Part shown: piece after piece, positions 17,575 through 28,540 of the stretch
How positions within the stretch are numbered: the stretch's first letter is position 1
How the letters are laid out: the number at the start of each line of letters is the position of its first letter
DNA from: Psychrobacter fozii
Lineage (GTDB): Bacteria > Pseudomonadota > Gammaproteobacteria > Pseudomonadales > Moraxellaceae
Direction: 5' to 3'
Assembly: GCF_003217155.1 (NCBI RefSeq)
Contig: NZ_QJSU01000001.1
Coordinates: 434,001-498,000, forward strand
Length of the DNA: 64,000 nucleotides
Notes under the pieces: model-generated
Told to the model about the DNA's origin: nothing
The model's input: the letters and a program-made list of their open reading frames with translations, nothing else
Databases searched by the model: none
Position numbers and translations under genes: made by a program

Positions 17575-18699
17575 TTAATTATAAAAACTTGATATCTTAC
17601 TACAAATATAGCCAACTTCCTCATCTGTTAAATAAGCATGCATTGGAAGACTCAGTACTGAATTAGTAAATTTTATAGCACTTTTCGATTCACCAATTTG
17701 ATACTTCAAGAATGGGGCTAAAGCTTTAGTCTGACTCATTGTTTTAGGATAATATATGGTAGTTGGAATGCCCTGACTCTTCAGGTAAGCCATTAACTCT
17801 TCTCTTCTATCTACTCTTAAAGTATATTGTGCCCAGCTGCTAGTATAACCTGTCGGAATCTTGGGCACTATAACGCCTTTAGTGCCTTCTAAAGCGGAGG
17901 TATACATAGCTGCTACTTCATTCTTCTTAACTACTTCTTTGTCAAATATTTTGAGCTTTTCGAGCAAAATGGCAGCCTGAATAGTATCAAGTCTACTATT
18001 GTACCCAATATTCACGTTTTCATATTTGTGTGATCCTTTACCGTGTACTCGCAATGACTTGATATGCTCTGCAATTTCTATATTATCGGTAAATATAGCG
18101 CCTCCATCACCGTAACAACCTAAAGGTTTGGCTGGAAAGAAGCTAGTAGTACTTATGTCTCCAAAACTACAGGCATTATTATTGTCTATCTTACCACCAA
18201 AGCCTTGAGCAGCATCCTCAACATGCCATAACTCATGCTCTTTTGCCAAACGATTAATTTCATTATGATTGGCCGGAAGTCCAAAAAGATCAACACTAAG
18301 AATACCAGCTAAATTTTTATTACTATTCTTTAATGTTAATATTTTTTTCTCTAAATCTAGAGGGCAAATATTGTATGTGTCGTCAATATCTACAAATATA
18401 GGAATAGCACCTAATTCTGCAATAACTTCAGAAGTTGCAAAAAATGTAAAATCCGTGGTAATTACTAAATCATCTTTCTTAATTTTAAGCGCTGTCAATG
18501 CTAAACGAATGGCATCCGTACCATTTGCACATAAGAGACAATACTTTCTACCTGTGTATTCAGATAATTGCTGCTCTAAATCCAAGCACTCTTGACCCAT
18601 AATATACTGACCAGTCTTTAATACTCGAGATATAGCTTCATTGACCTCTTTTTCGATTTCTTTCTGTTGACGCTCTAAATCTATAAAGTTAATTTTCAT
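17575..18699 (-). CDS. wbpE: PLP aminotransferase of the DegT/DnrJ/EryC1 family, WbpE/WlbC-like
   Basis: Probably transaminates UDP-3-keto-GlcNAcA to the 3-amino sugar. It starts MKINFIDLERQQKEI, close to the WbpE/WlbC start. The sugar-aminotransferase core is complete: CANGTDAIRLALTALKI, TTDFTFFATSEVIAELGAIPIFVDID, VEDAAQGFGG (PLP Asp and neighbouring Gln) and SFFPAKPLGCYGDGGAIF with the Schiff-base Lys. The ATG at 18699 is preferred over the upstream in-frame start at 18717; it overlaps the acetyltransferase gene by 11 bp, which implies coupling. The function assignment leans on the neighbouring WbpB and WbpD homologues. Confidence 0.88.
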   Translation of the reverse strand: MKINFIDLERQQKEIEKEVNEAISRVLKTGQYIMGQECLDLEQQLSEYTGRKYCLLCANGTDAIRLALTALKIKKDDLVITTDFTFFATSEVIAELGAIPIFVDIDDTYNICPLDLEKKILTLKNSNKNLAGILSVDLFGLPANHNEINRLAKEHELWHVEDAAQGFGGKIDNNNACSFGDISTTSFFPAKPLGCYGDGGAIFTDNIEIAEHIKSLRVHGKGSHKYENVNIGYNSRLDTIQAAILLEKLKIFDKEVVKKNEVAAMYTSALEGTKGVIVPKIPTGYTSSWAQYTLRVDRREELMAYLKSQGIPTTIYYPKTMSQTKALAPFLKYQIGESKSAIKFTNSVLSLPMHAYLTDEEVGYICSKISSFYN

Positions 18700-19252
18700 T
18701 ACTATTCTCGAAGTCATTGATTAGCTGTCTAAGCTTTAAGTCATTAATTCCATTACGCTCTAAACCTATCTTATTTATGCCTATTTCTTTAGATGGATTC
18801 CCTGCATAGATACGGCCTGGTAGGATTTTGGCTTTCTTCGTTATTACTGTTCCCATACCGATCATAGTATGGCTACCAATCCGCTGTCTAGGATGTACAA
18901 TAGCACCCATGCCTATATTAACGAAGTCTCCGACTTCTACGTGTCCACCTAAGCAAGTATGCGCAGAGATTATAGATTGTTTACCAATTTCTACATCATG
19001 GGCTATGTAAGCAGCTTTCATTAAAAAGCTACCTTCTCCAATCACAGTATCTCTACGAGAGCCTGCATCTATAGTAACATTACCTGTAAGGACGACATTG
19101 TCTTCGATCTTAACAGTATGACCTACACTTTTTCCGAACCCTTCTTTGTACTCAGCTGGGAAACCAATAGTGCAGTTTGGGCCTATATATACATTATCAC
19201 CTAATATAACGTTTTCATTAATAACAGCAGAGGGATGAATTGTATTTCTCAT
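18689..19252 (-). CDS. wbpD: UDP-amino-sugar N-acetyltransferase, WbpD/WlbB-like
   Basis: Left-handed beta-helix acyltransferase of 187 residues. Hexapeptide repeats run from the start (NVILGDNVYIGPNCTIG) through about residue 150, with the acetyl-CoA-site pattern AHTCLGGHVEVGDFVNIGMG. WbpD family members acetylate the 3-amino group of UDP-GlcNAc3NA to give UDP-2,3-diacetamido-2,3-dideoxy-glucuronate. The assignment from sequence alone is to the acyltransferase superfamily; the substrate is inferred from its place between the WbpB and WbpE homologues, 19 bp after the former and overlapping the latter. Confidence 0.87.
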   Translation of the reverse strand: MRNTIHPSAVINENVILGDNVYIGPNCTIGFPAEYKEGFGKSVGHTVKIEDNVVLTGNVTIDAGSRRDTVIGEGSFLMKAAYIAHDVEIGKQSIISAHTCLGGHVEVGDFVNIGMGAIVHPRQRIGSHTMIGMGTVITKKAKILPGRIYAGNPSKEIGINKIGLERNGINDLKLRQLINDFENSNEN

Positions 19253-19271
19253 AAATATACCTATAGCTTAT

Positions 19272-20186
19272 CTACGAAATCAATGACTGATTTCTAATTG
19301 ATTCTGTCATTTCAATACAACAAACGGCTTCTTGTGCACCAAAACCTCTTCCTTCAAGTACTTCTTTATAACTTATTGTATGCAAATCAGTGAAACCTTT
19401 GGAGAACTCTACTAACTCATCGCCAATCTTGATTGCGCGGAAAGTTGGTTGGTTGCCTTTGACTTCTTCAGGTAAATCCTCTGAATTGACTGATAGAAAC
19501 CAGTTTACATTCGCATTTTTAAATTTCAACTTACCTTTTGAAGAGTGCGAACCTTGAAAATAATTCTCATTAAGAATTGGCTCACCAAATAAATGATATA
19601 GAAGATCAAAGAAATGCACGCCGATGTTAGTCGCTATGCCGCCTGACTTACTCATATCACCTTTCCAGCTTTCCTGATACCATTTACCACGAGACGTAAT
19701 ATACTGTATCTCACAATCATACTGCTTATCAGGATTTTCTAGTAAATCTTGATCGATTTGAGACTTTAAAGAAATGACAGCATCATGCAAACGCAACTGA
19801 AGAATATTATAAAGACGCTTTCCAGTTTCTTGCTCTACCAATTGTATTTCTTCAAGGTCAGCTTTCTTCAAGACTAAAGGCTTCTCGCATATGACGTCAC
19901 ATCCCATTCTTAATGCAAGAGTTATATGCGATAAGTGTAAATAGTTGGGAGAGCATATGGAGATATAATCTACCTTTGTGGTTTCATTTCTCTGTAGCTG
20001 ATATATATAATGAGAAAAACGCTCAAACTCAGTAAAAAATTCGGAATCTGGCGAGATACTATCAATCACGCCTACAGAATCAGATTTGTCATAAGCCGCA
20101 ACTAAAGTGCCGCCTAGTTCTTTAATCGCTTTCATGTGACGTGGTGCTATATAGCCTGCAGCTCCAATCATTGCGAATCTTTTCAT
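19272..20186 (-). CDS. wbpB: UDP-N-acetylglucosaminuronate 3-dehydrogenase, WbpB/WlbA-like
   Basis: Gfo/Idh/MocA oxidoreductase of 304 residues. The start FAMIGAAGYIAPRHMKAIKE and the following DSVGVIDSISPDSEFFTEFE are strongly characteristic of WlbA/WbpB, which oxidise C3 of UDP-GlcNAcA. CEKPLVL carries the conserved Glu-Lys-Pro of the family, and GGIATNIGVHFFDLLYHLFG the catalytic His region. It is first in the wbpB-wbpD-wbpE run and follows the large glycosyltransferase gene by 48 bp. In Pseudomonas this enzyme works with the WbpE transaminase by recycling NAD with 2-oxoglutarate. Confidence 0.9.
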   Translation of the reverse strand: MKRFAMIGAAGYIAPRHMKAIKELGGTLVAAYDKSDSVGVIDSISPDSEFFTEFERFSHYIYQLQRNETTKVDYISICSPNYLHLSHITLALRMGCDVICEKPLVLKKADLEEIQLVEQETGKRLYNILQLRLHDAVISLKSQIDQDLLENPDKQYDCEIQYITSRGKWYQESWKGDMSKSGGIATNIGVHFFDLLYHLFGEPILNENYFQGSHSSKGKLKFKNANVNWFLSVNSEDLPEEVKGNQPTFRAIKIGDELVEFSKGFTDLHTISYKEVLEGRGFGAQEAVCCIEMTESIRNQSLIS

Positions 20187-20234
20187 AATTACCTTCTATT
20201 ATTTGTTAAATGTATTAAATTAGATGTGAATAAC

Positions 20235-23027
20235 TTACTTTTTAATGCCTAGTTTTTTCATTATTCTAAATGGCGCATTACGTATAGGTGCATCAAAAAT
20301 TTGTTTTTTGCTTGTACCATCATTTAGAAAGTAATGTACTTTATCAATTAAGCTATGTGACATTCCTTCGCTACTCTGAAGATCCACATCCTTAATGGAT
20401 ATTTCTGAATCACCCTTATATAATCGGATTTTCTTTGCTAGAGCTATATTAGAATTTCTTAAAGTATTTTTCTCTTTATCTATTTGTTTCGAAGATTTCT
20501 GAAAAGCAGCATTTTGTTTTCTAAGCTCAGCAATCCTAGTATCCAATACCTTGGATCTACTCTTTTCTTTTTTCAGTAAACCTGTTTTCTTAAGCTCACC
20601 TTCTAACATGTTTAAAATATGTTTATTTAATAATATAGGATCTACAGATTTACGGTTTTGATAAGCTTCTTTATAAATATTTTTATACTTCACTGCTACC
20701 TTATCCATACAATGATAGTCTTCTACGAACTTTCGCCCAATACGTCCTTTTTCAATTACTTTACTCCGGTCATATATCAGCTCTTTCATGACATCCTTAA
20801 TATTTTCAGGATTAGCATTAACTATAGGCTTTTTAAAAGGAGTAAGGTGATGCTCTATATCATCTCTAATATAGGCAACCGTACACTTCCCAAGAGCCAT
20901 AGCTTCAACACTTGCAACGCCATACCAACCTATTCTCAACTGATCAATTACAATATCTGCTTTTGAATACATTTCAATCACTTCATCATGCGCTACATCT
21001 GTAATAAATTCGAATCTAAAATTATGTCCTTCTTGCCTTAGTTCCTCTAAAGCTTTCTGGATATAATGACTACCTTTAACCCCTTCTCTAGAAGGAACAT
21101 GTACTATAAGAGGACCTTCTTCCTCCCATGCCTCAATAGAAGAAAAGTTATCTGCCTTATGTTGAAAAAGCTCTAAATTAATAGATCTTGGTACAATCTT
21201 AGCATCAGGCACGTAAGTAAGCATTTCTGGATCAGAAACAATTATTTGATCACAGACTGCTCTGCAATACTCAATAAACTTTTTTTGATACTCTTCAGGA
21301 TTGCTTTCGATAATTCGATTTGGATTTTCATCCACATAATTGAATTTATTTATTTCTTTAAATTTAGAGTGTAGACGAATCTCGCCTCCTCTAAAGCTCA
21401 TAACGACTAGTTTACCTGCACTTTTCAACTCTAGAAGATCTAGTCCTGTTGGAAATTCCATATTAGGCATACGGTATAAGGATCTGAAATGAAAATGAAA
21501 TAAATCATATTTTGGTAATAACCTGTTTAAATAGTAAAAATTCTTCCTAATCTGAGAACCTTCCGATAATTCGAAATCTCTACCATAGTGCATTTTATTA
21601 CCGCTACTAAAGCATGTGTTATCTGCAACTTTAAACCCTATATTTCTTAATCCACGGGTGATGGTATAAGGCTGATTAGCTGCTCCTGACAATCCATGTA
21701 ATACTCTTAGATCTTCGATTTTATATTTAGGCTTTAATTCAAATAACTCTCTATTTTTATAAGCTGTAAGACTTGTTTCGTAAACTTCTTTGAGCTGGTG
21801 TTCAGCGAAGTCCCATGAATATCTATATTTTAAGTCTTCCGTAATATTAGATCTAAACGTTTTATAGTTTGCAACTAAATCGTTAATCGCTTTACTAAGT
21901 TCAGAAGTATTGCCCGGCTCAAAAGTAGTACCAACCTGATACTTTTCCATAAACTCAACCATTGCTGCCGTAGAGCTGGTCACAATAGGTAAGTTCGCAT
22001 GAACGTACTCTGAAACTTTAGTTGGAATAGCCACTTCAGAGTTGCCATAACTTAATAAAGGATTTAGTCCAAAATCAGCATCTTGTATAAAAGAAGATAC
22101 TTCAGAGTTATCGACATATTCATGAAAATATAACCTATTATCAACATTTAAATTTTTAGCTAATTGAATACATTCTTCTCTAAAAGAATCTTCCTGGTTG
22201 GTTATAATCGCAATATTTAGATCAGTATTAAGTTCTAAAACCTCGATGATATTTAGAATTCCGCGGTTTACTCCTATCCGCCCAACGTATATCCCTAAGA
22301 GTTGTTCGTCATCTAAACCAATACTTTTTCTTAAAGTAGGCTGATAATTATTTTTAAAGCTATCTAATCTAGGTGAGTTATTTATTATCAAAGGTCTTTC
22401 TTTCAATTCATAGTGTTCTTCTAGTTTATCTGCTAATGCATTTGATACTGTAAATAAGTAATCTGGGTCATGAATACGTTTTGCTTCGAAATCAGAGCAG
22501 TAATTCATTATATTCTTTGGCAAATGATCAAGACCTAATACATATTCGTGGATATCATGAATCCAAGGTATATTAAACCCTTTAATACTTAAGTAATTAC
22601 ACATTAAATAGCCGATTTCAATACCATACATATCATGTGTATGTAAAATATCAGGCTTTAATTCTATTAATAAGTTTTTAGATGACTCAAAATATTGATT
22701 AACAAAGCTACGATAGTCTCGTTTATTTAGATCTCGTTCAAACTTATCCATTTTTAAAAGATTAAATTTAGGATTTTGAACTAGAATCACATTAATATTA
22801 TTTATACTTGTATAAATATTATCTTTAGTTCTAGACATACCTAGTATAGTAACCTCGTAGCCTAATTCTTGTGCACTTTCTGCAACCTTAATGACACGAC
22901 TATCTCCTACCACACCGTTTAGTACCTGAAATACGATATGAGTTTTTTTATCATTGTTTAAGTCAATAACTTCTGATAATTCTAGATAAGGTTCTAATTC
23001 TTTACTACTTTGATATTTGAACTTCAT
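20235..23027 (-). CDS. Large protein with two tandem glycosyltransferase domains and a C-terminal coiled coil
   Basis: 930 residues, AT-rich. A first GT-B/GT4-like unit (about residues 25-420) shows LNGVVGDSRVIKVAESAQELG, HTHDMYGIEIGYL, IYVGRIGVNRGILNIIE and IPTKVSEYVHANLPIVTS. A second unit (about 430-780) starts LRVLHGLSGAANQPY and contains HVPSREGVKGSHYIQKAL and GWYGVASVEAMALGKCTVAY. Residues about 815-870 are rich in Lys/Glu/Asn with heptad-like spacing (RIAELRKQNAAFQKSS), a likely coiled coil; the last 50 residues are basic. Two transferases in one chain suggest sequential addition of sugars or a polymerising enzyme. Specificity is unknown. It starts 8 bp after the preceding glycosyltransferase stop. 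Confidence 0.8.
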   Translation of the reverse strand: MKFKYQSSKELEPYLELSEVIDLNNDKKTHIVFQVLNGVVGDSRVIKVAESAQELGYEVTILGMSRTKDNIYTSINNINVILVQNPKFNLLKMDKFERDLNKRDYRSFVNQYFESSKNLLIELKPDILHTHDMYGIEIGYLMCNYLSIKGFNIPWIHDIHEYVLGLDHLPKNIMNYCSDFEAKRIHDPDYLFTVSNALADKLEEHYELKERPLIINNSPRLDSFKNNYQPTLRKSIGLDDEQLLGIYVGRIGVNRGILNIIEVLELNTDLNIAIITNQEDSFREECIQLAKNLNVDNRLYFHEYVDNSEVSSFIQDADFGLNPLLSYGNSEVAIPTKVSEYVHANLPIVTSSTAAMVEFMEKYQVGTTFEPGNTSELSKAINDLVANYKTFRSNITEDLKYRYSWDFAEHQLKEVYETSLTAYKNRELFELKPKYKIEDLRVLHGLSGAANQPYTITRGLRNIGFKVADNTCFSSGNKMHYGRDFELSEGSQIRKNFYYLNRLLPKYDLFHFHFRSLYRMPNMEFPTGLDLLELKSAGKLVVMSFRGGEIRLHSKFKEINKFNYVDENPNRIIESNPEEYQKKFIEYCRAVCDQIIVSDPEMLTYVPDAKIVPRSINLELFQHKADNFSSIEAWEEEGPLIVHVPSREGVKGSHYIQKALEELRQEGHNFRFEFITDVAHDEVIEMYSKADIVIDQLRIGWYGVASVEAMALGKCTVAYIRDDIEHHLTPFKKPIVNANPENIKDVMKELIYDRSKVIEKGRIGRKFVEDYHCMDKVAVKYKNIYKEAYQNRKSVDPILLNKHILNMLEGELKKTGLLKKEKSRSKVLDTRIAELRKQNAAFQKSSKQIDKEKNTLRNSNIALAKKIRLYKGDSEISIKDVDLQSSEGMSHSLIDKVHYFLNDGTSKKQIFDAPIRNAPFRIMKKLGIKK

Positions 23028-23035
23028 GATTATTC

Positions 23036-24253
23036 CTATTTAGGGTATGTCAGAGTATTTACAATATTTATTAATTTACTTTCTTGGGTTTTCAACGAGT
23101 AGATTTTAGAAAATTTACTAAAAGATTTCTGGTTGTAAAAGCTTTCTTTATTTTTCAAAATTGAATCAACTGTTGCTTTAAAACTATCAAAACTATATAT
23201 ATCAAAATCAAAACCAAGGTTGTATTCTTTAACTAAACCTGCACATTTTAAATCTTTATTAACCATTATGGGAATTTTAGCAAATGACATTTCAAAAAGT
23301 TTATTAGGCATAGAGTACTCATACGATTTCGTCATACTTTCAATACTAACAATACCAATATCTGCTCCCTTAATATAATCAACCACGTTATTAGGTGGAA
23401 CTGGCTCAAGAAAATGGATTTGACTTTTGATATTTAAATCATCGATAACACTATCAATATTCGCCTTAAAAGTATTATCCCATCCTCCAAGATTTACTAA
23501 GTGTACGTTCGGTAAATCTTTTAAATAGTGAGCTATTACTTCGATACCTCTACCATAAGTGAGCTTGCCAACATGCAATAGTACAATACTATCACTTCCA
23601 AGCTTCAAATCATCTCTTAAACGATTTTTCCCAACAGGTAATGTATCTATACTTGGACTATTATAAATACAGGAGATCGGATCCGTTCCATATATCTGCT
23701 GCATTTCATCAGCAATGTAGTGACTACAAGTAATGATATCATCACAGTATTTTATACAAAAACCTTCTAATCCCCTGACAAATAATTTATTCAATTTAGT
23801 TAAAGGAGGCATCCTATGTAGCTCATACTCATGAGCGTCATAAACTAATTTAGAATTTGGATACTTCTTTTTAAGTAAAACTCCTACAGGAAGTGTAATT
23901 AAATCGTTGGCAATGATTACATCGAGCGACTCAGGATATATTTCATTTTTCCAAAGATTAGTATAGCTCAAATAACGATAGTACTTTAAAAAACTAGGTT
24001 TTACTTTTTTCTTTATTTTTTTAGGAATTAATTTAAGTAATTTATCAGTAGATAAACTAGGGTTCCAAAACTTGCTTTCAATACTAAACTGTTCTACATC
24101 TAGAAATAATAGTTTTATATTTTTCTTCTTGTATACGGTGTTTAATATAACCGTATATCCATTAAAGCATAAAGCTTTGACAGTTTTCTGTACCCGATTA
24201 TCATATTCACAGTCATTAGACACTAGTACAACAACTAACTTTTTTTTTATCAT
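23036..24253 (-). CDS. Glycosyltransferase family 4 protein
   Basis: 405 residues. The N-terminal acceptor domain begins VVVLVSNDCEYDNRVQKTVKAL, the usual GT4 opening with a DxRV motif, and has DVIIANDLITLPVGVLLKK and VYDAHEYELHRMP. The donor domain shows LLHVGKLTYGRGIEVIAHYL and SYEYSMPNKLFEMSFAKIPIMVNKD (EYSMPNKLFEM is the E-x7-E-type nucleotide-sugar site). It looks intact. It is the first gene of the minus-strand polysaccharide run; about 190 bp of AT-rich sequence separates it from the sucD terminator and presumably holds the operon promoter. Sugar specificity cannot be deduced. Confidence 0.85.
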   Translation of the reverse strand: MIKKKLVVVLVSNDCEYDNRVQKTVKALCFNGYTVILNTVYKKKNIKLLFLDVEQFSIESKFWNPSLSTDKLLKLIPKKIKKKVKPSFLKYYRYLSYTNLWKNEIYPESLDVIIANDLITLPVGVLLKKKYPNSKLVYDAHEYELHRMPPLTKLNKLFVRGLEGFCIKYCDDIITCSHYIADEMQQIYGTDPISCIYNSPSIDTLPVGKNRLRDDLKLGSDSIVLLHVGKLTYGRGIEVIAHYLKDLPNVHLVNLGGWDNTFKANIDSVIDDLNIKSQIHFLEPVPPNNVVDYIKGADIGIVSIESMTKSYEYSMPNKLFEMSFAKIPIMVNKDLKCAGLVKEYNLGFDFDIYSFDSFKATVDSILKNKESFYNQKSFSKFSKIYSLKTQESKLINIVNTLTYPK

Positions 24254-24445
24254 CTAATACTCATTATCAATTCAGAAAACTATGGGAGCAATGGGTTCTT
24301 ATGTGGGTCTTCGCAAGTGTTGTCACTAGATATTCCATATGAACTTTGAGTGTAATTAATTTTATGAGCACTTAAGACATCAACATAAATACATACTTTG
24401 TAATAGAATTATATACTTAGAATATAGTTTTCAAGGCAAATAAAA

Positions 24446-24465
24446 ACACCCCATTGTAGGGGTGT
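24446..24465. terminator. Terminator after sucD
   Basis: ACACCCC / GGGGTGT stem with a 6-nt loop, followed on the minus strand by TTTTATTTG and on the plus strand by CTTTACTTTTTTT. It closes the sucABlpdA-sucCD transcript and can work both ways. Confidence 0.8.
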
Positions 24466-24519
24466 CTTTACTTTTTTTCAATGTAGTTTTGGTAGTTACC
24501 TAATAGACTTATGTCTATA

Positions 24520-25395
24520 TTACCAACCAGTAACTTCTTTTAGCTTCTCACCAAGCTTAGATGGGTCACGCGTATACGCGATGCCAGCATCTTCAAACGC
24601 TTTGAATTTCTCTTCAGCAGTACCTTGACCACCAGAAATGATAGCGCCAGCATGACCCATACGCTTGCCTTCTGGAGCAGTAACACCAGCGATATAACCA
24701 ACAACTGGTTTAGTCACATGGTCTTTGATATAAGCAGCTGCTTCTTCTTCAGCAGTACCACCGATCTCACCGATTAGGATGATAGCTTCGGTTTGTGGAT
24801 CTGCTTCGAACAATTTCAATGCGTCAATCTGGTTCATACCAGGGATAGGATCACCACCGATACCGATACAAGTTGACTGACCAAAACCAAGCTTAGTTGT
24901 CTGAGCTACGGCTTCATACGTCAATGTACCAGAGCGTGAGATGATGCCCACTTTACCTGGTTGATGGATATGGCCTGGCATGATGCCGATTTTGCACTGA
25001 CCCGGAGTGATAACACCTGGGCAGTTAGGACCAACTAGACGCACATCGCCCGCTTCTTCAAGATAGCGTTTGGCTTTTAGCATATCGATAGTCGGTACGC
25101 CTTCAGTGATCACTACGATCAACTTAACGCCAGCATCGATTGCTTCAACAATAGAATCTAGTACGAATGGTGCAGGTACATAGATAACAGAAGCGTCAGC
25201 TTGAGTCGCTTCCATGGCTTCTGCCATGGTGTTAAATACTGGTAGGCCTAGGTGCGTTTGACCGCCTTTACCTGGCGTTACGCCACCGACTACTTTAGTA
25301 CCGTATTCGATCGCTTGCTCAGAGTGGAACGTACCATTTTTACCAGTGAAACCTTGTACCAATACTTTGGTATCTTTATCGATTAATACACTCAT
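24520..25395 (-). CDS. sucD: Succinate-CoA ligase, alpha subunit
   Basis: Forms, with SucC, the TCA-cycle step succinyl-CoA + ADP (or GDP) + Pi to succinate + NTP. 291 residues, the normal size. It shows [21 protein letters not shown] (CoA-binding Rossmann), [34 protein letters not shown] and [17 protein letters not shown], where the His is the phosphorylated residue. Last gene of the suc operon, 149 bp after sucC; that gap contains a hairpin at 25510-25533. Confidence 0.98.
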   Translation of the reverse strand: MSVLIDKDTKVLVQGFTGKNGTFHSEQAIEYGTKVVGGVTPGKGGQTHLGLPVFNTMAEAMEATQADASVIYVPAPFVLDSIVEAIDAGVKLIVVITEGVPTIDMLKAKRYLEEAGDVRLVGPNCPGVITPGQCKIGIMPGHIHQPGKVGIISRSGTLTYEAVAQTTKLGFGQSTCIGIGGDPIPGMNQIDALKLFEADPQTEAIILIGEIGGTAEEEAAAYIKDHVTKPVVGYIAGVTAPEGKRMGHAGAIISGGQGTAEEKFKAFEDAGIAYTRDPSKLGEKLKEVTGW

Positions 25396-25509
25396 TATTT
25401 ATTCCTTGTATTCGGTTGTCTTGTAATAGCGACTCTCAACACCATTTTTATTCAATGTTCATGGTAAATTTTTATATAAAAGCCACTATCACGCGTTGAC
25501 TACTATGCT

Positions 25510-25533
25510 TTGGTATTTATTGCTAAATACCAA
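25510..25533. repeat. Intergenic hairpin between sucC and sucD
   Basis: Perfect 10-bp inverted repeat TTGGTATTTA / TAAATACCAA with a 4-nt loop. There is no T-run, so it is unlikely to be a terminator; a role in processing or stability of the mRNA is possible. Confidence 0.7.
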
Positions 25534-25544
25534 TCATTAAAGAC

Positions 25545-26711
25545 TTAGGCTTTAACCGCATCGACAATTTTTTGAGCGGCATCGGCTAGGCCTTGAGCTG
25601 TAGTCAGCTTAAGACCAGACTCTTCTAGAATTTGTAAGCCTTTTTCAGCATTATTACCTTCTAGACGTACAACCACAGGTACTTGTACATCGACTTCTTT
25701 AACAGCAGCAATAATGGCTTCTGCAATCATGTCACAACGTACGATACCACCGAAGATGTTGATTAGAACACCTTCAACGCTGCTGTCTTCAAGAATGATC
25801 TTGAACGCTTCAACAACGCGATCTTTAGTTGCGCCGCCGCCAACGTCCAAGAAGTTAGCAGGTTTGCCGCCATACAATTTGATGATGTCCATCGTTGCCA
25901 TTGCAAGACCAGCACCGTTAACCATACAACCGATGTTACCTTCTAGGGCAACATAGTTCAGGTCAAACTCAGCAGCTTTAAGCTCACGCTCGTTTTCTTG
26001 AGTTTTGTCTTGTAGGGCTGCAATTTTAGGCAGACGATATAGTGCGTTTGAATCGATACCGATTTTGCCATCAACACAAACGATTTCGCCGTTTTCACGA
26101 ACAGCCAACGGGTTAATTTCCATTAGCGCAAAGTCGTTTTCAACAAATGCTTTATAAGCACCAGTCATCAATTTAACGAACTGGTTGATTTGCTTGCCTT
26201 CTAGACCAAGTTTGAACGCAACATCGCGCGCTTGAAAAGGCATTAGACCAACTAAAGGATCAACATGTACTTTAAAGATTTTTTCTGGCGTCTCGTTTGC
26301 TACTTCTTCGATATCAACACCACCTTCGGTTGATGCCATGAAAGTCACACGACGAGTCGCACGATCAACGACTGCACCGAGATATAGCTCAGTTTGTACT
26401 GGGTACATATCTTCTGCAACCAATACGAAGTTAACTGGTTGACCATCAGCGTCAGTTTGGAAAGTAACCAAATTGGTACCGATTAGCTCTTCAGTTACTT
26501 GCTTAGCTTCTTCACGAGTTTTAACCAGCTTTACACCACCAGCTTTACCGCGACCACCAGCATGTACTTGCGCTTTAATAACCGCAATGTCAGTTGGCGT
26601 TTTATCAAAAGCAGCAGCAGCTTCGTCGCCACTATAGGCAATGATGCCTTCTTGAATCGGCAAACCATAGCTTTTTAACAGCTCTTTTGCTTGATACTCA
26701 TGTAAATTCAT
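25545..26711 (-). CDS. sucC: Succinate-CoA ligase, beta subunit
   Basis: 388 residues, exactly the usual SucC length. The ATP-grasp opening [18 protein letters not shown] is diagnostic, then [20 protein letters not shown], the nucleotide-binding [10 protein letters not shown] and GKIGIDSNA, and [13 protein letters not shown] of the ligase domain. It binds nucleotide and succinate, paired with SucD. It lies 152 bp downstream of lpdA, an unusually wide gap for this operon that contains two strong hairpins. Confidence 0.98.
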   Translation of the reverse strand: MNLHEYQAKELLKSYGLPIQEGIIAYSGDEAAAAFDKTPTDIAVIKAQVHAGGRGKAGGVKLVKTREEAKQVTEELIGTNLVTFQTDADGQPVNFVLVAEDMYPVQTELYLGAVVDRATRRVTFMASTEGGVDIEEVANETPEKIFKVHVDPLVGLMPFQARDVAFKLGLEGKQINQFVKLMTGAYKAFVENDFALMEINPLAVRENGEIVCVDGKIGIDSNALYRLPKIAALQDKTQENERELKAAEFDLNYVALEGNIGCMVNGAGLAMATMDIIKLYGGKPANFLDVGGGATKDRVVEAFKIILEDSSVEGVLINIFGGIVRCDMIAEAIIAAVKEVDVQVPVVVRLEGNNAEKGLQILEESGLKLTTAQGLADAAQKIVDAVKA

Positions 26712-26754
26712 TGATTGTATCCTTTATTTTTTACAATTAATAAAAAGTGAAAAT

Positions 26755-26831
26755 GAGTGCGCATATATATTAGACATCCGTCTGGCGCACTCGTGACTGT
26801 AGTGATAGCTGTGACAGCGACACTACAGTCA
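26755..26831. repeat. Two strong hairpins between lpdA and sucC
   Basis: The first stem is GAGTGCGC (26755) with GCGCACTC (26785). The second is TGACTGTAGTG (26794) with CACTACAGTCA (26821), a perfect 11-bp stem enclosing an inner GCTGT/ACAGC stem. Neither is followed by a T-run in the direction of transcription. Confidence 0.75.
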
Positions 26832-26863
26832 GGTTATAAGTCAGTACTTATCAAACTAACTAC

Positions 26864-28327
<1,464 letters not shown>

Positions 28328-28382
28328 CTATTTTTAATTATCATTCTAATTGTAAATATCATTTAAACTGAGGATTATCTCG

Positions 28383-28466
28383 TTAATAAATAAGCGATGT
28401 TTTTACTCAGTATGCTTCTGCTTAATGGTCAATACACCATGTCAGCAAGACACTCTTATTTATTAA
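28383..28466. repeat. Long-range inverted repeat between sucB and lpdA
   Basis: TTAATAAATAAG at 28383-28394 is perfectly complementary to CTTATTTATTAA at 28455-28466, 60 nt apart. This 12-bp A+T-only stem could fold in mRNA or could be chance in AT-rich DNA. Confidence 0.5.
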
Positions 28467-28502
28467 TAAACAGCTAATACCACTACTTAGACTAAAGTTA
28501 AA

Positions 28503-28534
28503 AAGCTTGTATCAGCGGTTGCCAATACAAGCTT
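28503..28534 (-). terminator. Terminator-like hairpin after sucB (possible attenuator)
   Basis: Perfect 10-bp stem AAGCTTGTAT / ATACAAGCTT with a 12-nt loop, directly after the sucB stop and followed on the minus strand by TTTAACTTTAG. As lpdA, sucC and sucD lie downstream, it would at most cut expression partially. Confidence 0.65.
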
Positions 28535-28540
28535 AGAAGC

